Shown: in pieces, positions 1-6,734 of the stretch | Numbering within the stretch: the first letter of the stretch is position 1 | How the letters are laid out: the number at the start of each line of letters is the position of its first letter | Assembly: GCA_963791905.1 (NCBI GenBank) | Contig: CAWBTX010000007.1 | Location: forward strand, 186,001-250,000 | Source of the DNA: Gaiellasilicea sp963791905 | GTDB lineage: Bacteria; Actinomycetota; Thermoleophilia; Gaiellales; Gaiellaceae | Reading direction: 5' to 3' | Length of the DNA: 64,000 nucleotides | The notes under the pieces: model-generated | What the model saw: only the letters and a program-made list of their open reading frames with translations | Databases searched by the model: none | Told to the model about the DNA's origin: nothing | Translations under genes and position numbers: made by a program

Positions 1-1
1 C

Positions 2-844
2 TACCTCGGCTTCCCAACCGGAATCTCGGGCACGGAGCTCACGCGCAAGGCGACACTCCAGGCGCGCCGCTTCGATGCCGTGCTGTCGAGCTTCCATCGC
101 GCAGTCGAGATCGCCGACGGGGCCGAGGGGCTCGTGCGGGTCGACCTCGACGACGGCCAGCACGTCCTCGCCCGCTGCCTGGTCATGGCGACAGGTGCTC
201 GCTGGCGGGAACTACAGGCCGAGGGCATCGACCGCTTCCGCGACGCCGGCGTCTACCACGCCGCGATGGCCACCGATATCGAGCGCTGCCGCGACGAGGA
301 CGTGATCGTCGTGGGCGGAGCCAACTCGGCGGGCCAGGCGGCCACGCAGCTCGCCTCGCGCGCCCGCAGCGTCCGCGTCGTGGTTCGCGGCACGGCGCTG
401 AAGTCGACGATGTCGCAATACCTCGTCGAACGCATCGAGCGCTCGTCGCGGATCGAGGTCATCACCGAGACGGAAGTCGTCGCGGTGCACGGGTCGGCGA
501 CGGTGGAGTCGGTGAGCCTGCGCCACCGACGCGACGATAGGGTCGAGCAGGTCGACTGCACTGCCGTCTTCGTGATGATCGGAGCGGACCCATGCACCGA
601 AGCAGCGACGGGAATGCTCGCCGTCGACACGGCCGGATACCTCCTCTGCGGGCCTGGCGCGGCCAACTGCGACACGCACCTCAGCTGGCCGCTGACAGAC
701 CGGGAACCGCATCTCCTCGAGACGACCCGCCCCGGCGTGTTCGCGGCCGGCGACGTCCGTGCGGGCGCACCCAACCGCGTGGCGGCCGCCGTCGGCGATG
801 GCGCCATGGTTGTCCGCTTCGCGCAAGAGGTGCTATCCGGTTAA
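2..844 (+). CDS. FAD/NAD(P)-dependent oxidoreductase, thioredoxin-reductase-like (5' partial)
   Basis: The reading frame is open from the left edge, so the N-terminal FAD-binding part lies outside the window. The first visible residues (YLGFPTGISGTEL) match the region after the FAD site in thioredoxin-reductase-like flavoproteins. A second dinucleotide fold follows at VIVVGGANSAG, and the C-terminal FAD motif PGVFAAGDVR comes near the end. The CxxC redox pair that thioredoxin reductases carry just before the NAD fold is not there; that stretch reads YHAAMATD. It is therefore probably not a classical thioredoxin reductase but belongs to the related group of cysteine-free pyridine-nucleotide oxidoreductases. 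The natural electron acceptor cannot be read from the sequence. Confidence 0.85.
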   Translation, partial: YLGFPTGISGTELTRKATLQARRFDAVLSSFHRAVEIADGAEGLVRVDLDDGQHVLARCLVMATGARWRELQAEGIDRFRDAGVYHAAMATDIERCRDEDVIVVGGANSAGQAATQLASRARSVRVVVRGTALKSTMSQYLVERIERSSRIEVITETEVVAVHGSATVESVSLRHRRDDRVEQVDCTAVFVMIGADPCTEAATGMLAVDTAGYLLCGPGAANCDTHLSWPLTDREPHLLETTRPGVFAAGDVRAGAPNRVAAAVGDGAMVVRFAQEVLSG

Positions 845-848
845 CGCT

Positions 849-1117
849 GTGATTCGGACTCCCGACCAGTTGGCGCTCGTGGAAGGCGACCCGGAGCGGG
901 CGGCGCGGCTGGCGGGGGCGGCTGCGGGCCTGCGCCGACGGGCCGGCCTGCAGGTGTTCAGCTCGCTCACGGGGGAGGTCGAGCTCGTCGTCCAGATCCG
1001 CCAGGCGCTGGCGGGCGACCGCTTCGACCAGCTGTACGCAGCGGCTCCCGGCTCGAGCTCCAGGAGGCGGTGGCCGCCGCCCGCGGCACACGCCATGCGA
1101 ACGCTCAGACCTCCTGA
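849..1117 (+). pseudogene. C-terminal remnant of a cyclase/ATPase/TPR-type regulator, frameshifted
   Basis: This frame begins 4 bases after the oxidoreductase stop. It reads like the extreme C-terminus of large adenylate-cyclase/ATPase/TPR or LuxR-ATPase proteins: ERAARLAGAAAGLRRRAGLQ, then VELVVQIRQALAGDRFDQLY. At about 1041-1046 one G appears to be missing; restoring it gives the expected ending GSRLELQEAVAAARGTR before a TGA at 1115-1117. The N-terminal domains are absent. The intact gene at 42872-45367 ends in the same style. It is probably a decayed or deletion-truncated copy; the single-base shift could instead be a sequencing error. Confidence 0.5.
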
Positions 1118-1596
1118 GCCCTCGCCTGACCAGTAAGCGGCTCCGGCCGGTCGAGCCGCTTCTCCCAGGTCAGCAGCGTGTCGTCGACCTCGATCGGCCC
1201 GGTGCGAATCTCGATCGTTCCCACGACGCGCCTCGGCGGCAGGCCGGAGTCGACGTAACCGCAGCCCCGGTAGAGCGCCTGCGCCGGCTCGTTCTCGATG
1301 CTGACTGCGATCCTGAGCCGGTCGCGGGCTCGCGCGTGGGCCTCCTGCTCAGCGGCGGCGATCAGCGCCGACGCGATCCCGCGACGACGGTACTCGGGGC
1401 GAACGGACACATCATGAAGCTCGGCCGGATCCGTCAGCGCAAGGTACACATGGCCGAGCGGCTCGTCGCCGTCCCACGCGACGAGGTAGAAGCCGTCGCC
1501 TTGGTGGAGTCGAGCGAGGCCTAGCACCGACGTCACGCGCTCCACGTCCTCGGGTGCGAGGGGCTGGATCAGCGCAGGTTCGCGTCGTGAACGCAC
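1105..1596 (-). CDS. GNAT-family N-acetyltransferase
   Basis: About 163 residues with the GNAT fold. The acetyl-CoA-binding motif A reads VRPEYRRRGIASALI, followed by the helix and the ENEPAQALYRGCGY segment typical of GNAT enzymes (N-P-A-x-x-L-Y-x-x-x-G). GNAT proteins transfer acetyl groups from acetyl-CoA to amines; the acceptor here is unknown. The open frame extends upstream to 1665, but that extension runs through the terminator hairpin at 1636-1668, so the GTG at 1596 is the likelier start. No convincing ribosome binding site is seen for either start. The 3' end overlaps the end of the cyclase remnant on the other strand. Confidence 0.8.
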   Translation of the reverse strand: MRSRREPALIQPLAPEDVERVTSVLGLARLHQGDGFYLVAWDGDEPLGHVYLALTDPAELHDVSVRPEYRRRGIASALIAAAEQEAHARARDRLRIAVSIENEPAQALYRGCGYVDSGLPPRRVVGTIEIRTGPIEVDDTLLTWEKRLDRPEPLTGQARAQEV

Positions 1597-1635
1597 GTAA
1601 AGGGGCGTTATGTCAAGTAGAAGGAAGCGCCGGCC

Positions 1636-1668
1636 GAGGTGGGACGCCCGCTTGGGGCGCCCCACCTC
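1636..1668 (-). terminator. hairpin terminator after the CAP-domain gene
   Basis: The inverted repeat has 13-base arms (1636-1648 and 1656-1668), one mismatch and a 7-base loop. It lies 12 bases past the stop of the minus-strand CAP gene and is followed on that strand by a modest pyrimidine run (CTTCCTTCT). It also separates that gene from the acetyltransferase downstream. Confidence 0.65.
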
Positions 1669-1680
1669 GCGCTCCGGTTC

Positions 1681-2586
1681 CTACCGGCGGGAGCCGAAGT
1701 TGAACTCGTTGCCGTCGGTCGGGCTCGAGCAGCCCGGATCGGCCGGGTAGTCGACCTTGCCGTCACCGTCGTCGTCGGCGCCGTTCGAGCAGGCGTAGCT
1801 CGGTGCCGGAGGCGGCGGCGGACCCGGCGGTGGAGGCGGCGGCGGTGTGGTCGGGTTCCACTCGTCGTTGTCGCTGGGGCTCGAGCAGCCCGGGTCGGCC
1901 GGGTAGTCGACCTTGCCGTCACCGTCGTCGTCGGCGCCGTTTGAGCAGGCGTAGGTCGGCGGTGGCGGAGGTGGCGGGGGTGGCGGCGGAGGAGGAGGCG
2001 GTGGCGGAGGAGGCGGAGCGCCGCCGCCACTCAGCGAGGTACCGAACTCCTGCGTCCAGAAGAGCGTGCCGCCGCCGCTGGAGGCGGCCCCCACGCCGAT
2101 CGCGCGGAAGCTCGGGTGCTCGATGTTCGAGCGGTGGCCGGGCGAGTTGAGCCATGCCTGCATGACGGAGTTGGCGGACTGGTACCCGTAGGCGATGTTC
2201 TCGCCCCAGCCGGCGCTGTTGGACGGATACCCACACACGAGCAGGCGGTCGCCGACGGTGCGTGCGACCGGCGGGGCCGGGTCGTTGTGGGCCATGTACT
2301 GGTAGTACGCCATGTGGCGCGACTTCCAGATCGCTGCGTCGGTGAGCGGCGCCGTCACCTGGAGCTGCACGAGCCCGAGAGAGGCACGGTGCTGATTGAC
2401 GAGCTGGACGACCTGTGAGGCGAGATCCTGCCGCAATGTGCCCCAGTTGCTCCCCGGCGTGCAGTCGCCGATCGCCGAGTACGCCGTTGCAGCGGTCGGC
2501 GAGCTCGGAACGGTCGCGGGCGCGACGGCGTAGATCGCCGCCAGCGTCGCGGCCAGAGCGACTGCCCGGGCCAGATGTCTCCTCAT
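1681..2586 (-). CDS. secreted CAP-domain (SCP/PR1-like) protein with Pro-rich linkers and Asp-rich repeats
   Basis: 301 residues. The N-terminus has a signal peptide (MRRHLARAVALAATLAAIYA). Residues ~45-185 form a CAP/SCP domain of the YkwD type, with VNQHRASLGL, the middle segment HMAYYQYMAHNDP and the conserved WLNSPGHRSNI. The tail is two polyproline stretches alternating with two almost identical modules containing CSNGADDDGDGKVDYP and PGCSSP, rich in Asp and with paired cysteines. Such Asp-rich modules suggest Ca2+ binding outside the cell, but this is inference. The start has a good ribosome binding site (GAGGGGAAGCC). Bacterial CAP proteins are mostly of unknown function. Confidence 0.85.
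   Translation of the reverse strand: MRRHLARAVALAATLAAIYAVAPATVPSSPTAATAYSAIGDCTPGSNWGTLRQDLASQVVQLVNQHRASLGLVQLQVTAPLTDAAIWKSRHMAYYQYMAHNDPAPPVARTVGDRLLVCGYPSNSAGWGENIAYGYQSANSVMQAWLNSPGHRSNIEHPSFRAIGVGAASSGGGTLFWTQEFGTSLSGGGAPPPPPPPPPPPPPPPPPPPPTYACSNGADDDGDGKVDYPADPGCSSPSDNDEWNPTTPPPPPPPGPPPPPAPSYACSNGADDDGDGKVDYPADPGCSSPTDGNEFNFGSRR
1721..1954 (-). repeat. two near-identical 78-bp coding repeats in the CAP-protein tail
   Basis: Positions 1721-1798 and 1877-1954 are nearly identical and offset by 156 bases (52 codons). They encode the two Asp/Cys modules. The near identity suggests recent duplication or gene conversion within the gene. Confidence 0.7.
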
Positions 2587-2676
2587 GGCTTCCCCTCTCT
2601 TCCGCGGCGCCGCCGGGCGACGACCTCGTCCTGCGCTACCACCCGGCGAGCGGACGGCAACCCCTGAAGATCGGGC

Positions 2677-2705
2677 ACCCTAGCCGAGACAAATCGAGGG
2701 CGCAA
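2677..2705 (-). promoter_or_regulatory. predicted housekeeping promoter for the CAP-domain gene
   Basis: On the minus strand there is a -35-like TTGCGC (2700-2705), a 17-base spacer, and a -10-like TAGGGT (2677-2682). This predicts a 5' leader of about 85 bases before the start at 2586. It rests on sequence pattern alone. Confidence 0.4.
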
Positions 2706-2829
2706 CAGCCCGATCGGCGGGTCTTGCGGTCCGTGGTCGAGCGGTACGGAGCGCGGTTCGGCGGCGGCGGCGTGGTTGTTCGCTCTCTTGTCGGCGCGGC
2801 CGGAGCCGCCCGTGCCCCCAAACGAGCCA

Positions 2830-3768
2830 TCAGTAGCCGGCGGATCGCGCCCCTGCGGCGATGAGCGCCAGCACGAAGAGTCCGGTGACCAGGCGGTACA
2901 CGACGAAGACCGTGTAGTCGTGACGGCGGACGTAGCCGAGCAGGGCGTAGATCGCCACCAGGCCCCCCGCGAGCGAGGCAAGGCTGCCGACGATGAACGG
3001 CCCCGCCATTCCCGGCGGCAGGTCGCCCAGGATCACGTCGGTCACGCCCTTGTAGACGACCGCACCGAGCGTGATCGGCACGAGCAACAGAAACGAGAAG
3101 CGAGCGGCGGAGTCGCGATCGAGGGCGAGGAAGCGGCCGGCCGTGATCGTCACCCCCGAGCGCGAGACCCCAGGGAACAGCGACAGGCACTGCGCGAAGC
3201 CGACGGCAACGGCCTGACGCATGTTCAGGTCCGCCATCTTGCGCCGCTGCGGGCTCCGGTCCGCGATCCAGAGCACGATGCCGAAGAACGGCAGGAGCAG
3301 CGCGATCTGCCACGGCTCACCGAGCCGCTCGGCGATCAACTCCTCGCCGAGCGCACCGACGATCGCGGCGGGCACCGTCGCGATCGCGACGAACCACGCC
3401 ACCCGCTCGTCGGCCGTCTCGATGCGTCGCTGTCGGAGCGTGCGCACGAACGCGGCGAGTAGCGCAGCCAGGTCCTCGCGGAAGTACAACACGACCGCGA
3501 TGAGCGTCCCCAGGTGGAGCGAGACGTCGAACGTCTGGTTGAAGAGGTCGTCGCTCTTCAGATAGTCCCAGTCCCCGAGCCACGGGACGAGGATCAAATG
3601 CCCCGACGACGAGATCGGGAGCAGCTCGGTCGCACCCTGGACGAGCCCGAGGATCAAGGCCTGCCAGTTCGGCAGTGCCCCGGCCCTGTCCCCCGCTCCG
3701 AGAACGGTCAGCACGACCGCGGCGAGGAAGGCCCCGCCGGCTGCGGTGAAGACAGCTGCGCGGCCCAC
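2830..3768 (-). CDS. uppP: undecaprenyl-diphosphatase (UppP/BacA)
   Basis: 312 residues, an integral membrane protein with about eight hydrophobic segments. It carries the BacA signatures: QGATELLPISSSGHL in the first conserved region and LFPGVSRSGVTITAGR in the second, which hold the catalytic Glu, Ser and Arg residues of the family. UppP removes a phosphate from undecaprenyl diphosphate to recycle the lipid carrier for peptidoglycan and other wall polymers, and is linked to bacitracin resistance. The protein is slightly longer than usual because of an extra N-terminal hydrophobic segment. The gene stands alone; the region upstream holds two palindromes (3805-3831, 3922-3948). uppS, which makes the substrate lipid, lies at 53.3 kb. 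Confidence 0.95.
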   Translation of the reverse strand: MGRAAVFTAAGGAFLAAVVLTVLGAGDRAGALPNWQALILGLVQGATELLPISSSGHLILVPWLGDWDYLKSDDLFNQTFDVSLHLGTLIAVVLYFREDLAALLAAFVRTLRQRRIETADERVAWFVAIATVPAAIVGALGEELIAERLGEPWQIALLLPFFGIVLWIADRSPQRRKMADLNMRQAVAVGFAQCLSLFPGVSRSGVTITAGRFLALDRDSAARFSFLLLVPITLGAVVYKGVTDVILGDLPPGMAGPFIVGSLASLAGGLVAIYALLGYVRRHDYTVFVVYRLVTGLFVLALIAAGARSAGY

Positions 3769-3804
3769 GCGCGCATCCTAGTGAGCGCACTGGTGGGGCC
3801 GAAC

Positions 3805-3831
3805 GAGCTTGTGTTCCAGGAACACAAGCTC
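3805..3831. repeat. perfect 27-bp palindrome upstream of uppP
   Basis: Arms of 13 bases (GAGCTTGTGTTCC and its exact complement) surround a single central base. The centre lies about 50 bases upstream of the uppP start. The core TTGTGTTC / GAACACAA recurs in the second dyad at 3922-3948. It could be an operator for a dimeric regulator of uppP or a DNA/RNA hairpin; no regulator is identified. Confidence 0.6.
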
Positions 3832-3921
3832 CTCTCGCCGGCGGACGAGCAGCGCGATCGTTTCCGGGCCCATGCAGGGAAATCGCTTCTCCGAGCCCTC
3901 CCACCCCGGCCCCAGCGTGCA

Positions 3922-3948
3922 GAGGCTTGTGTTCCTGAACACAAACTC
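3922..3948. repeat. imperfect palindrome, second copy of the TTGTGTTC/GAACACAA dyad
   Basis: The core arms TTGTGTTC (3927-3934) and GAACACAA (3937-3944) are separated by 2 bases; pairing outside the core is imperfect. It shares the core with the perfect palindrome about 118 bases away, so the pair looks like duplicated sites rather than chance. Confidence 0.5.
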
Positions 3949-3988
3949 ATCAGCGCTCGCGGACGACCAGCAACAAGCGGTCGACGCT

Positions 3989-4107
3989 CCCGCGGACGAC
4001 AAGCCGCGGGTTGAACTGCACAGCTTCAGGGATCTTCGCGCGGCAGGAGTCCGCTCCCGCGGACTCCGATGTCTGTCCGCAAAGCGGACAGACCCGCTGC
4101 AAATAAA
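3989..4107 (+). repeat. dispersed structured repeat, full copy 1
   Basis: Four parts in order: hairpin A (CCCGCGG 3989-3995 / CCGCGGG 4004-4010); a conserved core 4011-4045 containing CTTCAGGGATCTTCGCGCGG; hairpin B (9-bp stem 4046-4054 / 4059-4067, loop TCCC); hairpin C (10-bp stem 4071-4080 / 4084-4093, loop AAA); and the tail CCGCTGCAAATAAA at 4094-4107. The same order recurs at 4298 and 48850. The core and tail are conserved, while the stems of B and C change sequence and keep pairing. No open reading frame explains it. Confidence 0.75.
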
Positions 4108-4297
4108 TTCAGAGAGCCGGTGGCGCTTTTGTCCACCGAACCCGCTGACTTTCCGCTTCCGCGTACGGCCCTCGAGCTCGGCTTCGACCTACTCGCGCTC
4201 CGTGCTCTCTGCAAGCGGCAACCTAAAGCCGCAGGCGACGCCAAGCAAGGACCGCGTTCACCCTTTGGCTGCAATTTGCGCAAAGTTCTTTTGCGGG

Positions 4298-4413
4298 CCC
4301 GCGGACGCACAACCGCGGGTAGCACTGCACAGCTTCAGGGATCTTCGCGCGGGCAGGCAGTCGCTCCCGCGGCTGCCTGCGGCCGATCCTTCGGATCGGC
4401 CCCGCTGCATATG
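4298..4413 (+). repeat. dispersed structured repeat, full copy 2
   Basis: Same architecture as copy 1: hairpin A (4298-4304 / 4313-4319, identical arms), the core with CTTCAGGGATCTTCGCGCGG (4334-4352 region), hairpin B (4353-4364 / 4369-4380, about 12 bp with one G-U pair and the same TCCC loop), hairpin C (GGCCGATCC 4381-4389 / 4393-4401, loop TTC), and a tail beginning CCGCTGCATATGATC. The tail runs straight into the start of the small membrane-protein gene at 4424; TATGAT in the tail resembles a -10 box. Confidence 0.75.
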
Positions 4414-4423
4414 ATCACGCGCG

Positions 4424-4624
4424 ATGCACCTGCGCATGCCGAGCATCGATCAGGGCGTCCAGTCGTTCATCTGGGCGGTCGTGTTCTTCCTCATCCTCTG
4501 GCTGGGGATGCTGGCGGTCGGCGTCTCCGGAAGCACGGCGCTGATCCTCTCGCTCGTCTTCGCGGCGGCGATCTTCCTCTTCGTCCGCCTGCGCGGCGAG
4601 GACCGCCCGGGTCCCCGGGCGTAG
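4424..4624 (+). CDS. small membrane protein, two transmembrane segments
   Basis: 66 residues with two hydrophobic helices (about residues 13-33 and 37-55) and a charged C-terminus (RLRGEDRPGPRA). The family is not recognised. The start could be the ATG at 4424 or the one at 4436. It is bracketed by repeat elements: full copy 2 ends a few bases upstream, and its stop codon runs into a C-hairpin copy at 4622-4660. This bracketing raises the possibility that the repeats and the gene are linked, as element and passenger or as leader and terminator. The clean hydrophobic pattern supports real coding. Confidence 0.6.
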   Translation: MHLRMPSIDQGVQSFIWAVVFFLILWLGMLAVGVSGSTALILSLVFAAAIFLFVRLRGEDRPGPRA

Positions 4625-4660
4625 GCCGGATCCGAAGGATTCGGCCCCGCTGCTAACGGG
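4621..4660 (+). repeat. dispersed structured repeat, partial copy (hairpin C and tail)
   Basis: GTA, then a 10-bp stem (4624-4633 / 4637-4646, one G-U pair, loop GAA), then the tail CCGCTGCTAACGG. Only hairpin C and the tail are present. It overlaps the stop codon of the small membrane-protein gene. Confidence 0.6.
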
Positions 4661-4871
4661 AGCTGAGCGCGCTGACGAGCCGGAGCGCGAGATCGCGGCC
4701 GATGATCGCCTCGAGCCGGTCGCGCGCGGTCGGGCGAAGCTCCGACTGGAGCATGAGGCAATGGCCGAGGAGGAGGTCGGAAGGCCCTGGTTTGCGGCGG
4801 GAAAGGGCGGCGGCGTCCATCGGTCCAGCTATCGGGCGCGCCGTCTCGCGCGCTTCATCCCTGACGGGAGT

Positions 4872-4905
4872 GAGAGCTTCCTGAGCGAACCCTCAGGAAG
4901 CTCTC
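4872..4905 (-). terminator. perfect 14-bp hairpin downstream of the 4912-5484 gene
   Basis: Arms GAGAGCTTCCTGAG (4872-4885) and its exact complement (4892-4905) with a 6-base loop, just after the stop of the minus-strand gene. There is no T-run, as is common for terminators in high-GC actinobacteria. Confidence 0.6.
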
Positions 4906-4911
4906 GAAACC

Positions 4912-5484
4912 TCAGACGTGTCGGTCGCCGTGGTCGGCCGCGACAGGCTGGCGCTCGGTGTCGTGGCGCGTGACCTCCTCGTCCGGGCTGCGGCGACGCT
5001 CGGCTGTCAACGGCTCGTCGGCCGCTACCGGCTCGGCGTGAGCCCGATCGCTCTCCTCGACGACGACGTCGCGCGGCCCGGTCGTGTCGAAGCAGAAGCC
5101 GAATGTGAGACCGATCCCGAACGCGATCACGGCGAGGAGCTCGCCGAGGTCGCCGACAAAGGTGTCGACGCCGAGATCGCGAGACCAGTTCGAGGTGTTG
5201 AAGAAGTCGGCGGGCTGCCGAGCCAGCAGCACCCAGCCGCCGGTGACGAGTACGGGCAGGAAGCCGATGAGGAACACCCCAGTAGAGAGCCGGGGCCAGC
5301 CCCACTTCGTCCACCCGCCGAGGATCTGGGAGAGGGCCATCGTCAGCCCGGCCATCGCAATCAGGCCATAGGTCGCCCAGTACGACCCGTTCGTGTCGCT
5401 TCCCATCTGGGTAGCGAGCCAGAGCAGGAAGCCTGCGACGGCGGCGCCGACGAGCGTTGAGACGCCTCTGGTAATGCCGATCAT
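4912..5484 (-). CDS. hypothetical membrane protein, four transmembrane segments
   Basis: 190 residues. Four hydrophobic stretches (about residues 7-25, 38-56, 68-86 and 112-132) are followed by an acidic, hydrophilic C-terminal tail rich in Glu, Asp, Arg and His, presumably cytoplasmic. The family is not recognised. A clear ribosome binding site (GGAGG, 6 bases before the ATG) supports the start. A strong hairpin follows the stop. Confidence 0.65.
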   Translation of the reverse strand: MIGITRGVSTLVGAAVAGFLLWLATQMGSDTNGSYWATYGLIAMAGLTMALSQILGGWTKWGWPRLSTGVFLIGFLPVLVTGGWVLLARQPADFFNTSNWSRDLGVDTFVGDLGELLAVIAFGIGLTFGFCFDTTGPRDVVVEESDRAHAEPVAADEPLTAERRRSPDEEVTRHDTERQPVAADHGDRHV

Positions 5485-5548
5485 TCGAAGCCTCCGTTGT
5501 CTGTCGTGAGCCGGAGGAAGTCCCGGCGTGGATACAACGGAGATCGGC

Positions 5549-6148
5549 CTATTCGAGATTCAGGCGGCGTTCGTCGAACCGCGCCGAGTGCAGCTCGGCC
5601 CGGAACGCCTCGAGGGCTCCCAGGGCGTCGTCGGGGAACACGTGATCGACGACGCCGACGCGATCGTCGTTCCAGAACGGGAGATCGACGTGCGGCTGCG
5701 AGACCAGGTTCACGGACAGCGCACCGCAGACCGGGCAGCGAACGGCGAGGCCGAGCGAGCGGTCTCCCGGCGCGACGGCCACGAACGAGGACGGGAAGAC
5801 CGGTCGCGGCCGACCCTCCGGGTAGCAATAGAAGCTCCAGGGCCAGTCCCCCGCCCCGACCTTCGCGGCGGCGGTGTCGGCGAGCTCCACCCCCGCGTCG
5901 CCGAGCCGTGAGGTCATGAGGTCGTGGAAGACGCCGGCGGTTGCGCCCAGCGGAGCCAGGTCGAGCTCGTCGTGCGCGAGCAGGCCGGTGTGCTCCTCGC
6001 CGCACCCGCAGTCGAAGCGGATGCTGTAGACGGCCGGGTGCGCCGCGCCCGGCAGCCGCTGGAGGTGCCGGAACGACGACAGCGTGACGCGGACGTGCTC
6101 GGCGTGCGGGCACGAGAACGTGTAGCGGCCTGTCCATGGGTCGTACAT
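5549..6148 (-). CDS. hypothetical protein with cysteine pairs (probable zinc-binding)
   Basis: 199 residues, soluble. Cysteine/histidine clusters appear at SCPHAEH near the N-terminus, FDCGCGEEH near residue 47 and CPVCGALS near residue 140, consistent with one or two zinc-ribbon-like sites. No catalytic family is recognised. The protein is rich in Asp, Pro and aromatic residues and lacks a signal peptide. It stands between an unrelated membrane protein and apt, all on the minus strand with gaps, so there is no clear operon. Confidence 0.6.
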   Translation of the reverse strand: MYDPWTGRYTFSCPHAEHVRVTLSSFRHLQRLPGAAHPAVYSIRFDCGCGEEHTGLLAHDELDLAPLGATAGVFHDLMTSRLGDAGVELADTAAAKVGAGDWPWSFYCYPEGRPRPVFPSSFVAVAPGDRSLGLAVRCPVCGALSVNLVSQPHVDLPFWNDDRVGVVDHVFPDDALGALEAFRAELHSARFDERRLNLE

Positions 6149-6206
6149 CTTCCTAGTATCGACCTGACGGATGACAGCCTGAGCTTCTTTCAGTACTCGA
6201 TCGAGC

Positions 6207-6725
6207 TCAATACTCGATCAGCGAGTGGATCTCGTACTGCGAGAGCCGGCTACGGCCGTTCAGGAAGGTCAGGTCGATGATGAACCCGACACCGACGACC
6301 TTGCCGCCGAGCTGCTCGATCAGGCCGCCGATCGCCTCGACGGTCCCTCCCGTGGCGAGCACGTCGTCGTGGATGAGGACGCGCGCGCCCTCCCAGAACG
6401 CCTCCGGGTGCAGCTCGAGCGCGTTCTGGCCGTACTCCAGCGCGTACGTGACGCCGACCGTCTCCGGCGGCAGCTTGCCGGGCCTGCGCGCCGGCACGAA
6501 GCCGCAGCCGATCTCGTGTGCGATCGCCGCACCGAGAATGAAGCCGCGCGCCTCCGCGCCGACGACGAGGTCGGGCTCCCTTGCCCTCCCCCACGCCGCC
6601 AGATCGGTGATCGCCTGTTTCAGGCCTGCCGGATCGGCGAGCAGCGGGCTGATGTCCTTGAAGCCGACGCCCGGACGCGGAAAGTCCGGAACCTCGCGGA
6701 CGAGCGCTCGCAGATCGGTGGGCAC
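6207..6725 (-). CDS. apt: adenine phosphoribosyltransferase
   Basis: 172 residues, the usual Apt length. The N-terminus (VREVPDFPRPGVGFKDISPLL) is typical, and the PRPP-binding loop VLIHDDVLATGGT is intact. Apt converts adenine and PRPP to AMP and diphosphate in purine salvage. It starts with GTG 9 bases after the MerR-type gene and is probably the last gene of the rsiG-like/garA/ftsR-like operon. Confidence 0.95.
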   Translation of the reverse strand: MPTDLRALVREVPDFPRPGVGFKDISPLLADPAGLKQAITDLAAWGRAREPDLVVGAEARGFILGAAIAHEIGCGFVPARRPGKLPPETVGVTYALEYGQNALELHPEAFWEGARVLIHDDVLATGGTVEAIGGLIEQLGGKVVGVGFIIDLTFLNGRSRLSQYEIHSLIEY

Positions 6726-6734
6726 CGCGGCAGC

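Noticed and set aside
2587..2676. Possible c-di-AMP (ydaO-type) riboswitch ahead of the CAP-domain gene, as found before some wall-related genes
   Set aside because: None of the conserved ydaO core strings are present in the leader.
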